DNA from: Solwaraspora sp. WMMA2065
GTDB taxonomy: Bacteria; Actinomycetota; Actinomycetes; Mycobacteriales; Micromonosporaceae
Assembly: GCF_030345075.1 (NCBI RefSeq)
Contig: NZ_CP128361.1
Span: forward strand, 4,278,001-4,342,000
Length of the DNA: 64,000 nt
Reading direction: 5' to 3'
Position numbers and translations under genes: made by a program. Positions 7,669-18,161 of the stretch are shown in pieces (positions within the stretch are counted from its first letter, which is position 1; each line of letters starts with the position of its first letter). A model generated the notes under the pieces. The model was not told the DNA's origin. It ran no database searches and saw only the letters and a list, made by a program, of their open reading frames with translations.

Positions 7669-9225
7669 TCATCGGACAAACTCGGCGGCGTTGCTGGTCA
7701 GGTCGAGCAGCGCGCCCGGCGCGACCCCGAGCAGCAGGGTGGCCAGTACGCCGATCATCAGTGCCGCCGAGGTCAGCGCGCCGGGGATGACCACCGTCGG
7801 GGTGGCGTCGCTCGGCTCGCTCAGCCACATCATCACCACCACCCGCAGGTACGGGAAGGCGAGGATCATGCTGGTCACCACACCGGCGATCACCAGCCAG
7901 ATCTGACCGTCCCCGACCGCCGCCCCGAAGATGGCGAACTTGCTGGTGAAGCCGCTGGTCAACGGGATGCCGGCGAACGCCAGGAGGATGAAGGTGAAGA
8001 TGCCGGCGAACATCGGCGAGCGCCGGCCCAGCCCCGCCCAGCGGGACAGGTGGGTGGCCTCGCCGTCGGCGTCGCGGACCAGGGTGACCACCGCGAACGC
8101 GGCGAGCACGATGAAGCCGTACGCCACCAGGTAGAACATCGTGCTGGCCAGGCCCTCGGCGGACAGCGACAGCACGCCGACCAGCAGGTAACCGGCGTTG
8201 GCCACCGACGAGTACGCCAGCAGCCGCTTGATGTCGGTCTGGGTGACCGCCAGGATCGCCCCGACCAGCATGGTCAGGATGGCGATCGTGCCGAGCACCG
8301 GGGTGAAGTCCCATGCCGCGCCGTAGAACGCCACGTGCAGCACCCGTAGCAGCGCGCCGAACGCGGCGACCTTGGTGCAGGCGGCCATGAAGCCGGTCAC
8401 CGGCGTCGGTGCCCCCTGGTAGACGTCCGGGGCCCAGACGTGGAACGGGGCAGCGGTCGCCTTGAACAGCAGGCCGACCGAGATCAGCGCGATGCCGGCG
8501 AACAACAGCACCGGGCTGGACTCCGAGGTCTCCACCGCCGCCCGGATGGTGGCGAAGTCCACCCCGGGCCCGGTCGGGCTGTCCACCCCAGAGGTGAAGC
8601 CGTAGGTCAGCGCCAGCCCGAACAGGAAGAACGCCGACGAGTAGGCGCCCAGCATGAAGTACTTGAGGGCCGCCTCCTGGCTGAGCAGCCGCCGCCGGCG
8701 GGCCAGCGCGCAGAGCAGGTACAGCGGAAGCGAGAACGCCTCCAGGGCGATGAACATGGTCAGCAGGTCGTTGGCCGCGACGAACAGCAGCATGCCGGCG
8801 AGGGCGAACAACGCCAACGGGTAGACCTCGGTGGCGCCGGACCGGCCGGCCGCCTGTTTGCGGTCTTCGGCTGAGTTGACCACGATCGCCGCCTGGGCGA
8901 CGAAGGCGCCGCCGGTCTCCAACGACCGCTCACCGATCAGCAGCATCGCCATCACGCCGAGCACCAGGATCGCGCCCTGCAGGAACAGCGTCGGGCCGTC
9001 GACGGCGATCGCCTCGCCGGCGGTCACCGTCCGGGTGCTGCCCTGCAGGACCACCGCGACCAGCGCGCCGACCATGCTGGCCAGGGCCAGCACCAGCTGC
9101 ACCGGGTTGCGCAGTGAGCGGGGCACGAACGCCTCGACGAGTACGCCGATCATCGCCGCGCCGAACAGGATCAGCATCGGCGAGATCGCCGCGTAGTCGA
9201 TCGCGGGGGATGAGAACTCGCTCAC
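7669..9225 (-). CDS. nuoN: NADH-quinone oxidoreductase subunit N
   Basis: 518 residues, an antiporter-like membrane subunit of complex I with about 14 helices. It belongs to the Mrp-related NuoL/M/N family that couples quinone reduction to proton pumping. Family segments visible include YFMLGAYSSAFFLFG, LISVGLLFKATAAPFHVWAPDVYQ (with the conserved lysine and histidine) and LLAYSSVANAGYLL. The GTG start overlaps the nuoM stop by four bases (GTGA). It is the last gene of the nuo operon, and the polyprenyl synthase gene follows after 45 bases. A polar insertion near residues 117-130 (SAEDRKQAAGRSGA) falls in a loop. Confidence 0.96.
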   Translation of the reverse strand: MSEFSSPAIDYAAISPMLILFGAAMIGVLVEAFVPRSLRNPVQLVLALASMVGALVAVVLQGSTRTVTAGEAIAVDGPTLFLQGAILVLGVMAMLLIGERSLETGGAFVAQAAIVVNSAEDRKQAAGRSGATEVYPLALFALAGMLLFVAANDLLTMFIALEAFSLPLYLLCALARRRRLLSQEAALKYFMLGAYSSAFFLFGLALTYGFTSGVDSPTGPGVDFATIRAAVETSESSPVLLFAGIALISVGLLFKATAAPFHVWAPDVYQGAPTPVTGFMAACTKVAAFGALLRVLHVAFYGAAWDFTPVLGTIAILTMLVGAILAVTQTDIKRLLAYSSVANAGYLLVGVLSLSAEGLASTMFYLVAYGFIVLAAFAVVTLVRDADGEATHLSRWAGLGRRSPMFAGIFTFILLAFAGIPLTSGFTSKFAIFGAAVGDGQIWLVIAGVVTSMILAFPYLRVVVMMWLSEPSDATPTVVIPGALTSAALMIGVLATLLLGVAPGALLDLTSNAAEFVR

Positions 9226-10757
9226 CGGGCCGCCTCCTGGATTACGCCCTCGGTCGGGGCGGGGTCGGACGTGCCGACGTCATCGAACAACGTCGCCTCG
9301 ATGGCCGGGTTGATGACGTCGGTCAACGGCTTCGGGTAGAAGCCGAACAGCAGGATCAGGGCGATCAGCGGGGCCACCACGACCTTCTCCCGCAGGGTGA
9401 TGTCGCGCTTCATGCCGTCGACCGTGGTCAGCGCCGGGTTCAACGTGCCCTGGGTGGTGCGCTGCACCATCCACAGCACGTACGCCGCCGCCAGAATGAT
9501 GCCGAGGGTGGCGATCACCGCGACCGGCTTGTTCACCGAGAAGGTGCCGATCAGCACCAGGAACTCGGAGATGAACGGGGCGGTCCCGGGCAGCGCCAGC
9601 GACGTCAGCCCGGCGAAGAAGAACACCCCGGCGAGCACCGGGACCATCTTGCCTGCTCCGCCGAAGTCGCTGATCAGCGCGGAGCCGCGCCGGGCCACGA
9701 ACATCCCGACGACCAGGAAGAGCAGGCCGGTGGCGAGCCCGTGGTTGACCATGTACAGCACCGCGCCGGTGCCGGCCTGGGTGGTGAACGCGAAAATGCC
9801 GACCCCGATGAAACCGAAGTGCGAGATCGAGGTGTACGACACCAGCCGCTTCAGGTCGTTCTGGCCGACGGCCAGCAGGGCCGCGTAGATGATGCCGATC
9901 ACGGCCAGGGTCAGCGCCCACGGCGCGAACCACTGCGACGCCTCCGGGAACAGCCCCAGACAGTAACGCAGGATGCCGAACGTACCGACCTTGTCCATCA
10001 CGCCGACCAGCAGCGCGGCCGAGCCGGCCGGTGCCGCACCACCGGCGTCCGGCAGCCAGGTGTGGAACGGGAAGAACGGCGCCTTGATCGCGAACGCCAC
10101 GAAGAAGCCGAGGAACAGCCAGCGTTCCACGCCGGTGGACATGTCGATCTCGCTGAGCGCCTGCCAGTCGAAGGTCTGCCCGCCGACCACCCACAGCCCG
10201 ATCACCGCGGCCAGCATGAACAGGCCGCCGACCAGCGAGTAGAGGAAAAACTTCACCGCCGCGTACTGCCGCTGGTGGCCGCCGTAGCTGCCGATCAGGA
10301 AGTACATCGGCACCAGCATGACCTCGAAGAACACGTAGAACAGGAAGATGTCAGCGGCGGCGAAGACGCCGATCATCGTGCCTTCGAGCAGCAGCAACAG
10401 GCCGAAGTAGACCGGCACCGACCGCTTCGACGCCTCCGCGTCGTGCCAGGAGGCGAGGATCACCAGCGGCACCAGCACGGCGATCAGCATCAGCATGACC
10501 AACGCGATGCCGTCGGCCGCGAAGGTGAAGTTGACCCCCCAGTTGGGGATCCACGGGTACGACTCACGGAACTGGAACCGGTCGCCGCCGACGGTGAAGG
10601 CGAACCACATCACCAGTGACAGCACCAGCACCGCCACCGACCAGCCGAGCGCCAGCCACTTGGCCAGCTCCCCCTGGCGGCGCGGGACGAGCGCCACCAC
10701 GAGCGCGCCGGCCAGCGGCGCCACGGTCAGCACCGAGAGGAACGGAAAGTCGTTCAC
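9222..10757 (-). CDS. nuoM: NADH-quinone oxidoreductase subunit M
   Basis: 511 residues from the GTG at 10755-10757 (VNDFPFLSVLTVAPLAGAL), which overlaps the nuoL stop in a GTGA junction. An ATG nine bases further up is also possible but neither has a strong ribosome site, so translation is probably coupled. This antiporter-like subunit has the family marks KAPFFPFHTWLPDA, LKRLVSYTSISHFGFI and an early conserved glutamate (FFEVMLVPMYFLIG) in a membrane helix. It pumps protons as part of the membrane arm. The soluble tail after the last helix is about 30 residues. Confidence 0.96.
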   Translation of the reverse strand: MNDFPFLSVLTVAPLAGALVVALVPRRQGELAKWLALGWSVAVLVLSLVMWFAFTVGGDRFQFRESYPWIPNWGVNFTFAADGIALVMLMLIAVLVPLVILASWHDAEASKRSVPVYFGLLLLLEGTMIGVFAAADIFLFYVFFEVMLVPMYFLIGSYGGHQRQYAAVKFFLYSLVGGLFMLAAVIGLWVVGGQTFDWQALSEIDMSTGVERWLFLGFFVAFAIKAPFFPFHTWLPDAGGAAPAGSAALLVGVMDKVGTFGILRYCLGLFPEASQWFAPWALTLAVIGIIYAALLAVGQNDLKRLVSYTSISHFGFIGVGIFAFTTQAGTGAVLYMVNHGLATGLLFLVVGMFVARRGSALISDFGGAGKMVPVLAGVFFFAGLTSLALPGTAPFISEFLVLIGTFSVNKPVAVIATLGIILAAAYVLWMVQRTTQGTLNPALTTVDGMKRDITLREKVVVAPLIALILLFGFYPKPLTDVINPAIEATLFDDVGTSDPAPTEGVIQEAAR

Positions 10758-12673
10758 GCCAGCCATCCCATCTGCAGGGCGAGGAACGCCGCGACCACCA
10801 CGAAGGCACCGGCGAGCACGGACATCGCGTACGAACGCACGAAGCCGGTCTGCAGCCGCCGAAGCCGCCCGGAGCTGCCACCGATCGCGGCAGCCAGCCC
10901 GTTGACCAGGCCGTCGACTCCCCGGTTGTCGAGGAAGACCAGCGCCCGGGTGAGGAAGACGCCCGGCTTTTCGAAGACCGCCCGGTTGACCGCGTCGGTG
11001 TAGAGGTTGTGCCGGGCCGCGGTGACCAGCACCCCGGCCGGCTGCTCCTGTTCGGCGGTGCCGTTGCGGAACAGCAGCCAGCCGAGCAGCGCACCGAGCA
11101 CGGTGATCACCAGCGCCAGGATGGTGACCGTGCCGTGTGACAGCACCGCTTCGTGGTGGCCCTCCTCGGTGCCCAGCACCGGGGTCAGCCACTCGGGCAC
11201 CGAGGTGGACATCAGCCAGCCGGCGGCGACCGAGCCGACCGCCAGCAGGACCAGCGGCACCCACATCAGCGCCGGCGACTCGTGCGGGTGGTCGATGTCG
11301 TCGGTCCACCGCTTCGGGCCATGGAAGGTGAGAATGAACAGCCGCGTCATGTAGAAGGCGGTCAGCCCGGCACCGAGCAGGGCGGCGCCGCCGAACAGCC
11401 AGGCGGTCCAGTCCTCCCGCTCGAAGGCGGCCGCGATGATCGGCTCCTTGGAGAAGTAGCCGGACAGCGGCCAGATGCCGATGATCGCCAGCCAGGCCAG
11501 CCCGAAGGTCGCCCAGGTGATCTTCATGTGCCGCCACAGGCCGCCGAACCGCCGGATGTCGGTCTGGTCCTTCATCCCGTGCATCACCGAGCCGGCGCCG
11601 AGGAACAGCCCGGCCTTGAAGAATCCGTGCGCCAGCAGGTGCACGATCGCCAGCGCGTACGCGCCGCCGCCGAGCCCGACGCCGAGGAACATGTAGCCGA
11701 TCTGGGAGACCGTCGACCAGGCCAGCACCCGTTTGATGTCGTCCTTGGCGCAGCCGATGACCGCGCCGATCAGCAGGGTGAGCGCGCCGACGCTGACCAC
11801 CACGGTCTGCAGCGTCGGGTTGGCCGAGAAGATCGGGTTGGACCGGGCGATCAGGTAGACGCCGGCGGTGACCATCGTGGCGGCGTGGATCAGCGCCGAC
11901 ACCGGGGTCGGGCCCTCCATCGCGTCCGGCAACCACGCCTGCAGCGGGAACTGGCCGGACTTGCCGGTGGCGCCGAGCAGCAGCAACAGGCCCATCGCCA
12001 GGATGGTGCCGGACGCCAACGCGCCGGCACCGGTGAACACCGCCTCGAACTGGGTGGTCCCGAGCGTGGCGAACATCAGGAAGATCGCCAGCACCAGGCC
12101 GGCGTCGCCGACCCGGTTCATCAGGAACGCCTTCTTACCGGCGGTCGCCGCGGCCGGCAGGTGGTACCAGAACGAGATCAGCAGGTACGACGCCAGACCG
12201 ACGCCCTCCCAGCCGAGGAAGAGCATCACGTAGTTGTTGCCCAGTACCAGCACCAGCATCGCGGCGACGAACAGGTTGAAGTACGCGAAGAAGCGCCGTC
12301 GTCCGGCGTCGTGCGACATGTACTCGACCGCGTACACGTGGATCAGGAAACCCACGCCGGTGATCAGCAGCACGAAGACCGCCGACAGCGGGTCGAACAG
12401 CAGCCCGAAGTCCACCGACAGGCCACCGACCTCGATGAACTCCCACAGGCTCAGCTCGACCGCCCGGTTGTCCAGGCCGCGTAGCTGGAAGAAGTAGGTC
12501 AGGCCGAGGACGAAGGCCGCTCCGACGGCGACCACCCCGAGCCAGTGTCCCCACTTGTCGGCGCGCTTGCCGAGCAGCAGCAGGATCGCCGCACTGGCCA
12601 GCGGGATGGCCACCAGCAGCCACACGCTACTCAGCAGCCCCGTGGCCTGGGCGTACTCCACAGTCGATTCCAC
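10754..12673 (-). CDS. nuoL: NADH-quinone oxidoreductase subunit L
   Basis: 639 residues, the most distal and largest antiporter-like subunit, with some 16 helices and the long lateral helix near its C-terminus. Diagnostic segments are FVLLITGVGFLIHVYAVEYM, FLGWEGVGLASYLLI, GKSGQFPLQAWLPDAMEGPTP (split here for length from the conserved HAATMVTAGVYL) and DDIKRVLAWSTVSQIGYM. The GTG start is behind AAGGGG and 12 bases after the nuoK stop. The subunit transfers protons across the membrane at the far end of the complex. Confidence 0.96.
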   Translation of the reverse strand: MESTVEYAQATGLLSSVWLLVAIPLASAAILLLLGKRADKWGHWLGVVAVGAAFVLGLTYFFQLRGLDNRAVELSLWEFIEVGGLSVDFGLLFDPLSAVFVLLITGVGFLIHVYAVEYMSHDAGRRRFFAYFNLFVAAMLVLVLGNNYVMLFLGWEGVGLASYLLISFWYHLPAAATAGKKAFLMNRVGDAGLVLAIFLMFATLGTTQFEAVFTGAGALASGTILAMGLLLLLGATGKSGQFPLQAWLPDAMEGPTPVSALIHAATMVTAGVYLIARSNPIFSANPTLQTVVVSVGALTLLIGAVIGCAKDDIKRVLAWSTVSQIGYMFLGVGLGGGAYALAIVHLLAHGFFKAGLFLGAGSVMHGMKDQTDIRRFGGLWRHMKITWATFGLAWLAIIGIWPLSGYFSKEPIIAAAFEREDWTAWLFGGAALLGAGLTAFYMTRLFILTFHGPKRWTDDIDHPHESPALMWVPLVLLAVGSVAAGWLMSTSVPEWLTPVLGTEEGHHEAVLSHGTVTILALVITVLGALLGWLLFRNGTAEQEQPAGVLVTAARHNLYTDAVNRAVFEKPGVFLTRALVFLDNRGVDGLVNGLAAAIGGSSGRLRRLQTGFVRSYAMSVLAGAFVVVAAFLALQMGWLA

Positions 12674-12685
12674 GCGTGGGCCCCT

Positions 12686-12985
12686 TTAGTACTTCAGCAG
12701 GTTGGCGTCGTCGACGCTCGCCGAGCGTCGAGTCCGGAAGATGGTCATGATGATGGCGAGCCCCACGACCACCTCGGCTGCCGCCACGACCATCACGAAG
12801 AAGGCGATGATCTGGCCGTTGAGGTCACCGTTGATCCGGCTGAACGTGACCAGCGCCAGGTTCGCGGAGTTGAGCATCAGCTCGATGCACATGAACAGCA
12901 CGATCGCGTTACGGCGGACCAGCACGCCGACCGCGCCGATGGTGAACAGCACCGCCGACAGGATCAGGTAGTTGTCCGGAGTCAT
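12686..12985 (-). CDS. nuoK: NADH-quinone oxidoreductase subunit K
   Basis: 99 residues with three membrane helices, the standard NuoK size. The conserved membrane glutamates lie in helices 2 and 3 ([15 protein letters not shown] and [15 protein letters not shown]); they belong to the central proton path. The ATG start overlaps the nuoJ stop by four bases (ATGA). The C-terminus is short and charged. Confidence 0.96.
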   Translation of the reverse strand: MTPDNYLILSAVLFTIGAVGVLVRRNAIVLFMCIELMLNSANLALVTFSRINGDLNGQIIAFFVMVVAAAEVVVGLAIIMTIFRTRRSASVDDANLLKY

Positions 12986-13737
12986 TTGTCAGTCCCCTTC
13001 GGGGCGGCCTCGCTGGGCGAGAGTTCGCGCGTCGGCAGGATCGCCGGGATGCTCCGGTCGGTGAGCGTGCCGTCCGGCAGCCGGCCGGGGGTGGCCACCG
13101 AGGTGGAGGTGGCGTAGACACCCGGACCCGGCTTCGGGCCGGGGTAGTTGCCGGGGGCGAACCGGGCCCGCATCATTTCCGGCTGGCCGCGCCGCTGCTC
13201 CTTGCGCTTCTCGATGTGCGCCAGGATCAACGCGCCGATCGCAGCGGTGGTCAGCAGGGCGGCGGTCACCTCGAACGCGACCAGGTAGCGGCCGAACAGC
13301 AGGGCGGCGATGCCCTGCACGTTGCCGTCCGCGTTGGCCTGCTCCAGGCCGACCGCCTGCACCCCGCCGAGGCCCCGGTACAGCCCGGTGCCGACCAGCG
13401 CGGCGAAGCCGACGCCGAGGGCGACCGCGGCGATCCGCTGTCCGCGCAGCGTCTCGATCAACGAGTCGGAGGCGTCCCGGCCGACCAGCATCAGCACGAA
13501 CAGGAAGAGCATCATGATCGCGCCGGTGTAGACGATGATCTGCACCAGGCCGATGAACGGCCCGCCCTGCACGACGTAGAACACGCCGAGGCAGAGCATG
13601 GTCAGCACCAGCCAGAGCGCGGAGTGCACCGCGTTGCGGGCCCACACCATGCCGATCGCGCCGAGCAGCGCGAGCGGAGCCAGGATCCAGAAGGTCACCG
13701 CCTCCCCGGTGGAGACCTCCGCTGCGAGCTCGGTCAT
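12982..13737 (-). CDS. nuoJ: NADH-quinone oxidoreductase subunit J, with extended C-terminus
   Basis: 251 residues. Five membrane helices make up the first 170 residues, including the conserved [21 protein letters not shown] block. NuoJ carries a flexible helix that links quinone chemistry to proton pumping. The last 80 residues (from [19 protein letters not shown] on) are a soluble Pro/Gly/Thr-rich extension absent from E. coli NuoJ (184 residues) but usual in actinomycetes. ATGA overlap with the nuoI stop upstream. Confidence 0.95.
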   Translation of the reverse strand: MTELAAEVSTGEAVTFWILAPLALLGAIGMVWARNAVHSALWLVLTMLCLGVFYVVQGGPFIGLVQIIVYTGAIMMLFLFVLMLVGRDASDSLIETLRGQRIAAVALGVGFAALVGTGLYRGLGGVQAVGLEQANADGNVQGIAALLFGRYLVAFEVTAALLTTAAIGALILAHIEKRKEQRRGQPEMMRARFAPGNYPGPKPGPGVYATSTSVATPGRLPDGTLTDRSIPAILPTRELSPSEAAPKGTDK

Positions 13738-14327
13738 GACTTGCCCTCTCCCGTCGTCCCCGAGCCGTCCTGGGTGCCCTGCTCCGACCAGGGCGCCCGT
13801 TCGGCACCCGCCGAGGTGCCCGGGTTGGTCAGCGCGCCGACGTAGTAGTCCTTCTCGCTGTCGCCCAACCTCATCGGGTGCGGCGGCTGCTCCATCCCCG
13901 GCAGCAGCGGCGCCAGCAGCTGCTCCTTGGTGAAGATCAGGTCCTGCCGGGAGTCGCGGGCCAACTCGTACTCGTTACTCATGGTCAACGACCGGGTCGG
14001 GCAGGCCTCGATGCACAGCCCGCAGAAGATGCACCGCGCGTAGTTGATCTGGTACGTGCTGGCGTACCGCTCACCCGGGGAGAACCGCTGCTCCTCGGTG
14101 TTGTCGCCGCCCTCGACGTAGATCGCGTCGGCCGGGCAGGCCCAGGCGCACAGCTCACAGCCGATGCATTTTTCCAGCCCGTCCGGGTGCCGGTTGAGGA
14201 TGTGCCGGCCGTGGTAGCGCGGCGCGGACACCGGCGGCTTGAACGGGTAGTCGGTGGTGACCACCTTGCGGAACATGTGGGAGAAGGTGACCCCGAAGCC
14301 CTTGAACGTTCCCGTGATCGCGCCCAC
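13734..14327 (-). CDS. nuoI: NADH-quinone oxidoreductase subunit I (two 4Fe-4S clusters)
   Basis: 197 residues. Two ferredoxin-type motifs are intact: [12 protein letters not shown] near residue 54 and [12 protein letters not shown] near residue 99, each giving C-x2-C-x2-C-x3-CP. They hold clusters N6a and N6b, which carry electrons toward NuoB. The GTG start follows the nuoH stop by one base. The last 50 residues (Gly/Ser/Thr-rich, ending GTTGEGKS) form a disordered tail beyond the E. coli length. Confidence 0.96.
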   Translation of the reverse strand: MGAITGTFKGFGVTFSHMFRKVVTTDYPFKPPVSAPRYHGRHILNRHPDGLEKCIGCELCAWACPADAIYVEGGDNTEEQRFSPGERYASTYQINYARCIFCGLCIEACPTRSLTMSNEYELARDSRQDLIFTKEQLLAPLLPGMEQPPHPMRLGDSEKDYYVGALTNPGTSAGAERAPWSEQGTQDGSGTTGEGKS

Positions 14328-14328
14328 G

Positions 14329-15678
14329 TCACACCTCCTTGTCGTCGGTGGCGGGACCGACCTGGGCCGGTTCCCGTTCGGCTACCGCCCGCTTGGCCCG
14401 CGGGCTGGGCGGGACCTGCAGGTCCATCGGGGGCAGCGGGAAGCTGCCCGGTGGCCGGGAGTCGACCTGCTCCTGCAGGGTCGGCGCCGGCCGCTCCTTG
14501 CGCGTCGGCCAGAAGATCACCACGGCGAGCAGGATGGCGACCGGGATACCGATCGCGATCAGCCGGTCGTTGCGCTCCCAGCCGCTGGTCACCCGGATTC
14601 CGCCGAGGGCCAGAATCCAGGCCAGGTTGATCGGCAGCAGCACCTTCCAGCCGAACCGCATGAACTGGTCGTAGCGCAGCCGGGGCAGGGTGCCGCGGAG
14701 CCAGACGAAAACGAAGATCAGCGCGATGACCTTGCCCATGAACCAGAGCATCGGCCACCAGCCGCTGTTCGCCCCGTCCCAGATGCTGATCGGCCAGGGG
14801 GCCCGCCAGCCGCCGAGGAACAGTGTCACCGTCACCGCCGACATGGTCACCATGGCGACGTACTCGGAGAGCATGAACAGCGCGAACTTCAGCGAGCTGT
14901 ACTCGGTCATGTACCCGGCGACCAGCTCGGACTCCGCCTCGGGCAGATCGAACGGCGCCCGGTTGGTCTCCGCCACCGCAGCGATGAAGAAGATGATGAA
15001 GCTGGGCAGCAGCAGGATCGCGTACCAGCCCGGGGCGTACAGGTCGAACCCGCCGATCGAGGTGAACAGGTCACCGCCGGACTGGGCGGCGACGATCCCG
15101 CTGGTCGACATGGTGCCGGCGGTCATGAAGACGCCGACCACCGACAACCCGAGCGCGATCTCGTACGAGATCACCTGCGCCGTCGAGCGCAGACCACCGA
15201 GCAGCGGGTACGTCGACCCGGACGCCCAGCCGCCGAGCACCAGCCCGTACACGCCCATCGACGAGCAGGCCAGCAGCACCAGCACCGCCACCGGCACGTC
15301 GGTGACCTGCAGCGGGGTCCGGGTGCCGAAGATGCTCACCATCGGGCCGAACGGGATCACCGACAGCGCGGTGACCGCGCAGATCACCGAGATGGTCGGG
15401 GCGAAGAAGTAGACCACCTTGTCCGACGCCTTGGGGAGGATGTCCTCCTTGAAGGCCATCTTCAGCCCGTCGGCCAGGGTCTGCAGCAGGCCGAACGGGC
15501 CGGCCTGGTTGGGGCCGGGACGGACCTGCATCCGGCCGACCACCCGCCGCTCGAACCAGACCCCGAGCAGGGTGCCCAGCAGCCCGAACACGAAGGCGAA
15601 GACCACCTTGATCAGGATCAGCCACCAGGGGTCCAGCCCGAAGTCGGACAGCGTCGGTTCCTGTGCCAGTGGGTTCAC
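14329..15678 (-). CDS. nuoH: NADH-quinone oxidoreductase subunit H
   Basis: 449 residues with eight or nine membrane helices. NuoH forms the quinone-entry chamber next to NuoB and NuoD. Conserved parts are [16 protein letters not shown] and [19 protein letters not shown] near the N-terminus, and the third cytoplasmic loop [20 protein letters not shown]. The C-terminal 75 residues after the last helix (from [15 protein letters not shown]) are a Pro-rich soluble tail longer than in E. coli (325 residues in total there), as usual in actinomycetes. Its start overlaps the nuoG stop by four bases (ATGA; 15675-15678). Confidence 0.96.
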   Translation of the reverse strand: MNPLAQEPTLSDFGLDPWWLILIKVVFAFVFGLLGTLLGVWFERRVVGRMQVRPGPNQAGPFGLLQTLADGLKMAFKEDILPKASDKVVYFFAPTISVICAVTALSVIPFGPMVSIFGTRTPLQVTDVPVAVLVLLACSSMGVYGLVLGGWASGSTYPLLGGLRSTAQVISYEIALGLSVVGVFMTAGTMSTSGIVAAQSGGDLFTSIGGFDLYAPGWYAILLLPSFIIFFIAAVAETNRAPFDLPEAESELVAGYMTEYSSLKFALFMLSEYVAMVTMSAVTVTLFLGGWRAPWPISIWDGANSGWWPMLWFMGKVIALIFVFVWLRGTLPRLRYDQFMRFGWKVLLPINLAWILALGGIRVTSGWERNDRLIAIGIPVAILLAVVIFWPTRKERPAPTLQEQVDSRPPGSFPLPPMDLQVPPSPRAKRAVAEREPAQVGPATDDKEV

Positions 15679-18161
15679 CGCAGACCCCCTAGGTTCGGGT
15701 TCGTCGCGCCGTTGTGGCTGACCCGGACCACTGATCCGGAGACCGCGCCGAGGCTGCGGCGCACCGTCGAGCCGGGCGAGTTCGTAGGTAGCCAGACCAC
15801 CCCGTCGGGCAGCAGGTCGGTGACCGCCGCCGGCAGGGTGACCGCGCCCCGGTCGGTGCCGACGGTGACCGGATCCCCGTCGGCCACCCCGAGCGCCCCG
15901 GCCAGCGACTTGGCCAGCCGGACCACCGGCGGCCGCGCGGTGCCGCCCAGGTAGGGGTCGCCGTCGGTGAGGCTGCCGAGGTCGATCAGGTGGTGCCAGG
16001 TGGCCAGCACCGCCTCGCCGGCACCCGGGCTGGCCGGTGCCGTCGGGTCAACCAGCGGGAGCCCGGGACGCTGCGCCTTGGTGGCCGGCAGCGCGCCCAG
16101 CTCCCGGCGGATCAGGTTGACCTCGCCGGTGCCGAGTGCCACACCGAGCTGAGCGGCGAGCGCATCGAGCACCCGGGAGTCGGCCATGGCGGTGGTGGTC
16201 AGCACCGCTTCGAAGGTGCGCAGCCGGCCCTCCCAGTCGAGGTAGCTGCCGGCCTTCTCCACCGCCGGTGCCACCGGCAGGACCACGTCCGCGCGGCGGG
16301 TCACCGCGCTGTGCCGGATCTCCAGGCTGACCAGGAACGGCACCGCGTCGAGGGCCTGCTCGGCGAGCCGCGGGTCGGCCAGGTCGGCCGGGTCGACCCC
16401 GGCGACGACCAGCGCGCCGATCTTGCCGGCGGCGGTCGCCGCGACGATCGCGTCGACGTCGCGGCCCGGCTCGGACGGGATGGTCCCGGCACCGATGTCC
16501 CAGGCCCCGGTCAGCTCCGCCCGGGCCGCCGCGTCGGCGACCGGACGACCGCCGGGCAGCAGGTTCGGCAGGCAGCCGGCGTCGACCGCGCCCCGGTCAC
16601 CGGCCCGACGCGGCACCCAGGCCAGCTTCGCGCCGGCCCGCTCGGCGACCGCGCCGGCGGCCGACAACCCACCGGGTACGGTGGCCAGCCGCTCGCCGAC
16701 GAACAGGATCGCGCCGGACCGACCGAGCGCCTCGGTGACCGCGCGGTCCTCGGTGAGCAGCCGCGCCTCGTCGCCGGGCACGGTCGGCACCAACGTGGCG
16801 CCCAGCTTCTCCAGGCCGCGGCTCAGATACGGGGCCAGGGCGATCACCCGCAGCCCTTTCTTGCTGTACGCCTTGCGCAGCCGCAGGAAGAGGATCGGGC
16901 ACTCCTCCTCCGGCTCCAGCCCGGCGACCACCACCACCGGGGCCCGCTCGACGTCGGCGTAGGTGACGTCGGAGGCGCCGGCCACCCGGGCGGCCAGGAA
17001 GTCGGCCTCCTCGGTGGAGCCGGCGGCACCGGTGACCGGCCGGGCCCGGAAGTCGATGTCGTTGGTGCGCAGCGCCACCCGGGCGAACTTGGCGTACGCG
17101 TACGCGTCCTCGACGGTGAGCCGACCGCCGGTGAGCACCCCGACGCCGTACGCCCCGTCGCGGGCGTTGCGCAGCCCGTCGGCGGCGACCGCCAGGGCCT
17201 CGCTCCAGGACGCCTCCCGCAGCTCACCGGTGTCGGCGTCGCGGACCAGCGGGGTGGTGAGCCGGTCGGTGGCGGTGGCGTAGCGGAACCCCCACCGGCC
17301 CTTGTCGCAGTTCCACTCCTCGTTGACCGCCGGGTCGTCGCCGGCCAGCCGACGCATCACCTTGCCGCGCCGGTGGTCGGTTCGCTGCGCGCAACCGGCC
17401 GAGCAGTGCTCACAGACGCTCGGCGAGGAGACCAGGTCGAACGGGCGGGCCCGGAACCGGTACTGGGCACCGGTGAGCGCGCCGACCGGGCAGATCTGCA
17501 CCGTGTTGCCGGAAAAGTAGGAGTTGAACGGCACGTCACCGTCGCCCTCACCGTCCGGCGCCGGCACGGCGCCGAACGCCTCGTCCCGGTAGACGTTGAT
17601 CTGCTCGCCGGAGGAGCGGTCCATCAGGTCGATGAAGGCGTCGCCGGCAATCTCCTCGGAGAACCGGGTGCAGCGCTGGCAGAGCACGCAGCGCTCCCGG
17701 TCCAGCAGCACCTGGGTGGAGATCTCGACGGGCTTCGGGTACTCCCGCTTGTGCTCGTGGAACCGGGAGTCCGGCCGGCCGGTGGACATCGCCTGGTTCT
17801 GCAGCGGACACTCGCCGCCCTTGTCGCACATCGGGCAGTCGAGCGGGTGGTTGACCAGCAGCAGCTCCATGATCCCCTGCTGGGCCTTCTTGGCCACCTC
17901 GGAGGTGAGCTGGGTGCGGACCACCATGCCGTCGGCGACCGTCTGGGTGCAGGAGGCGACGGGTTTGCGCTGCCCCTCCACGTCGACCAGACACTGCCGG
18001 CAGGCGCCGGCCGGGGCGAGTAGCGGGTGGTCGCAGAACCGGGGGATCTCGATGCCCAGCTTCTCGGCGACCCGGATCAGCAGGGCGCCCTTGGGCGCGG
18101 TGACCTCGACGCCGTCGATGGTCAACGTCACCGTCTCGGTGGCTTTCGCTACGTCACTCAT
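15675..18161 (-). CDS. nuoG: NADH-quinone oxidoreductase subunit G
   Basis: 828 residues. The N-terminal 2Fe-2S ferredoxin domain ([19 protein letters not shown]), the His-Cys 4Fe-4S segment ([17 protein letters not shown]), two further cluster sites ([23 protein letters not shown]) and the N7-type CEHCSAGC motif are visible in the first 300 residues. A molybdopterin-oxidoreductase-like domain without cofactor function fills the rest. I start it at the ATG at 18159-18161 ([15 protein letters not shown]), whose A is shared with the nuoF stop; the open frame continues far upstream only as an antisense-free shadow of nuoF. The alanine-rich C-terminal third is the usual divergent part. Confidence 0.95.
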   Translation of the reverse strand: MSDVAKATETVTLTIDGVEVTAPKGALLIRVAEKLGIEIPRFCDHPLLAPAGACRQCLVDVEGQRKPVASCTQTVADGMVVRTQLTSEVAKKAQQGIMELLLVNHPLDCPMCDKGGECPLQNQAMSTGRPDSRFHEHKREYPKPVEISTQVLLDRERCVLCQRCTRFSEEIAGDAFIDLMDRSSGEQINVYRDEAFGAVPAPDGEGDGDVPFNSYFSGNTVQICPVGALTGAQYRFRARPFDLVSSPSVCEHCSAGCAQRTDHRRGKVMRRLAGDDPAVNEEWNCDKGRWGFRYATATDRLTTPLVRDADTGELREASWSEALAVAADGLRNARDGAYGVGVLTGGRLTVEDAYAYAKFARVALRTNDIDFRARPVTGAAGSTEEADFLAARVAGASDVTYADVERAPVVVVAGLEPEEECPILFLRLRKAYSKKGLRVIALAPYLSRGLEKLGATLVPTVPGDEARLLTEDRAVTEALGRSGAILFVGERLATVPGGLSAAGAVAERAGAKLAWVPRRAGDRGAVDAGCLPNLLPGGRPVADAAARAELTGAWDIGAGTIPSEPGRDVDAIVAATAAGKIGALVVAGVDPADLADPRLAEQALDAVPFLVSLEIRHSAVTRRADVVLPVAPAVEKAGSYLDWEGRLRTFEAVLTTTAMADSRVLDALAAQLGVALGTGEVNLIRRELGALPATKAQRPGLPLVDPTAPASPGAGEAVLATWHHLIDLGSLTDGDPYLGGTARPPVVRLAKSLAGALGVADGDPVTVGTDRGAVTLPAAVTDLLPDGVVWLPTNSPGSTVRRSLGAVSGSVVRVSHNGATNPNLGGLR

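Noticed and set aside
9114-18023. Very long rightward open frames antisense to nuoM, nuoL, nuoH and nuoG
   Set aside because: They mirror conserved nuo genes, are rich in Gly/Arg/His/Gln/Asp in the pattern of antisense high-GC frames, and have no ribosome sites or recognisable domains.
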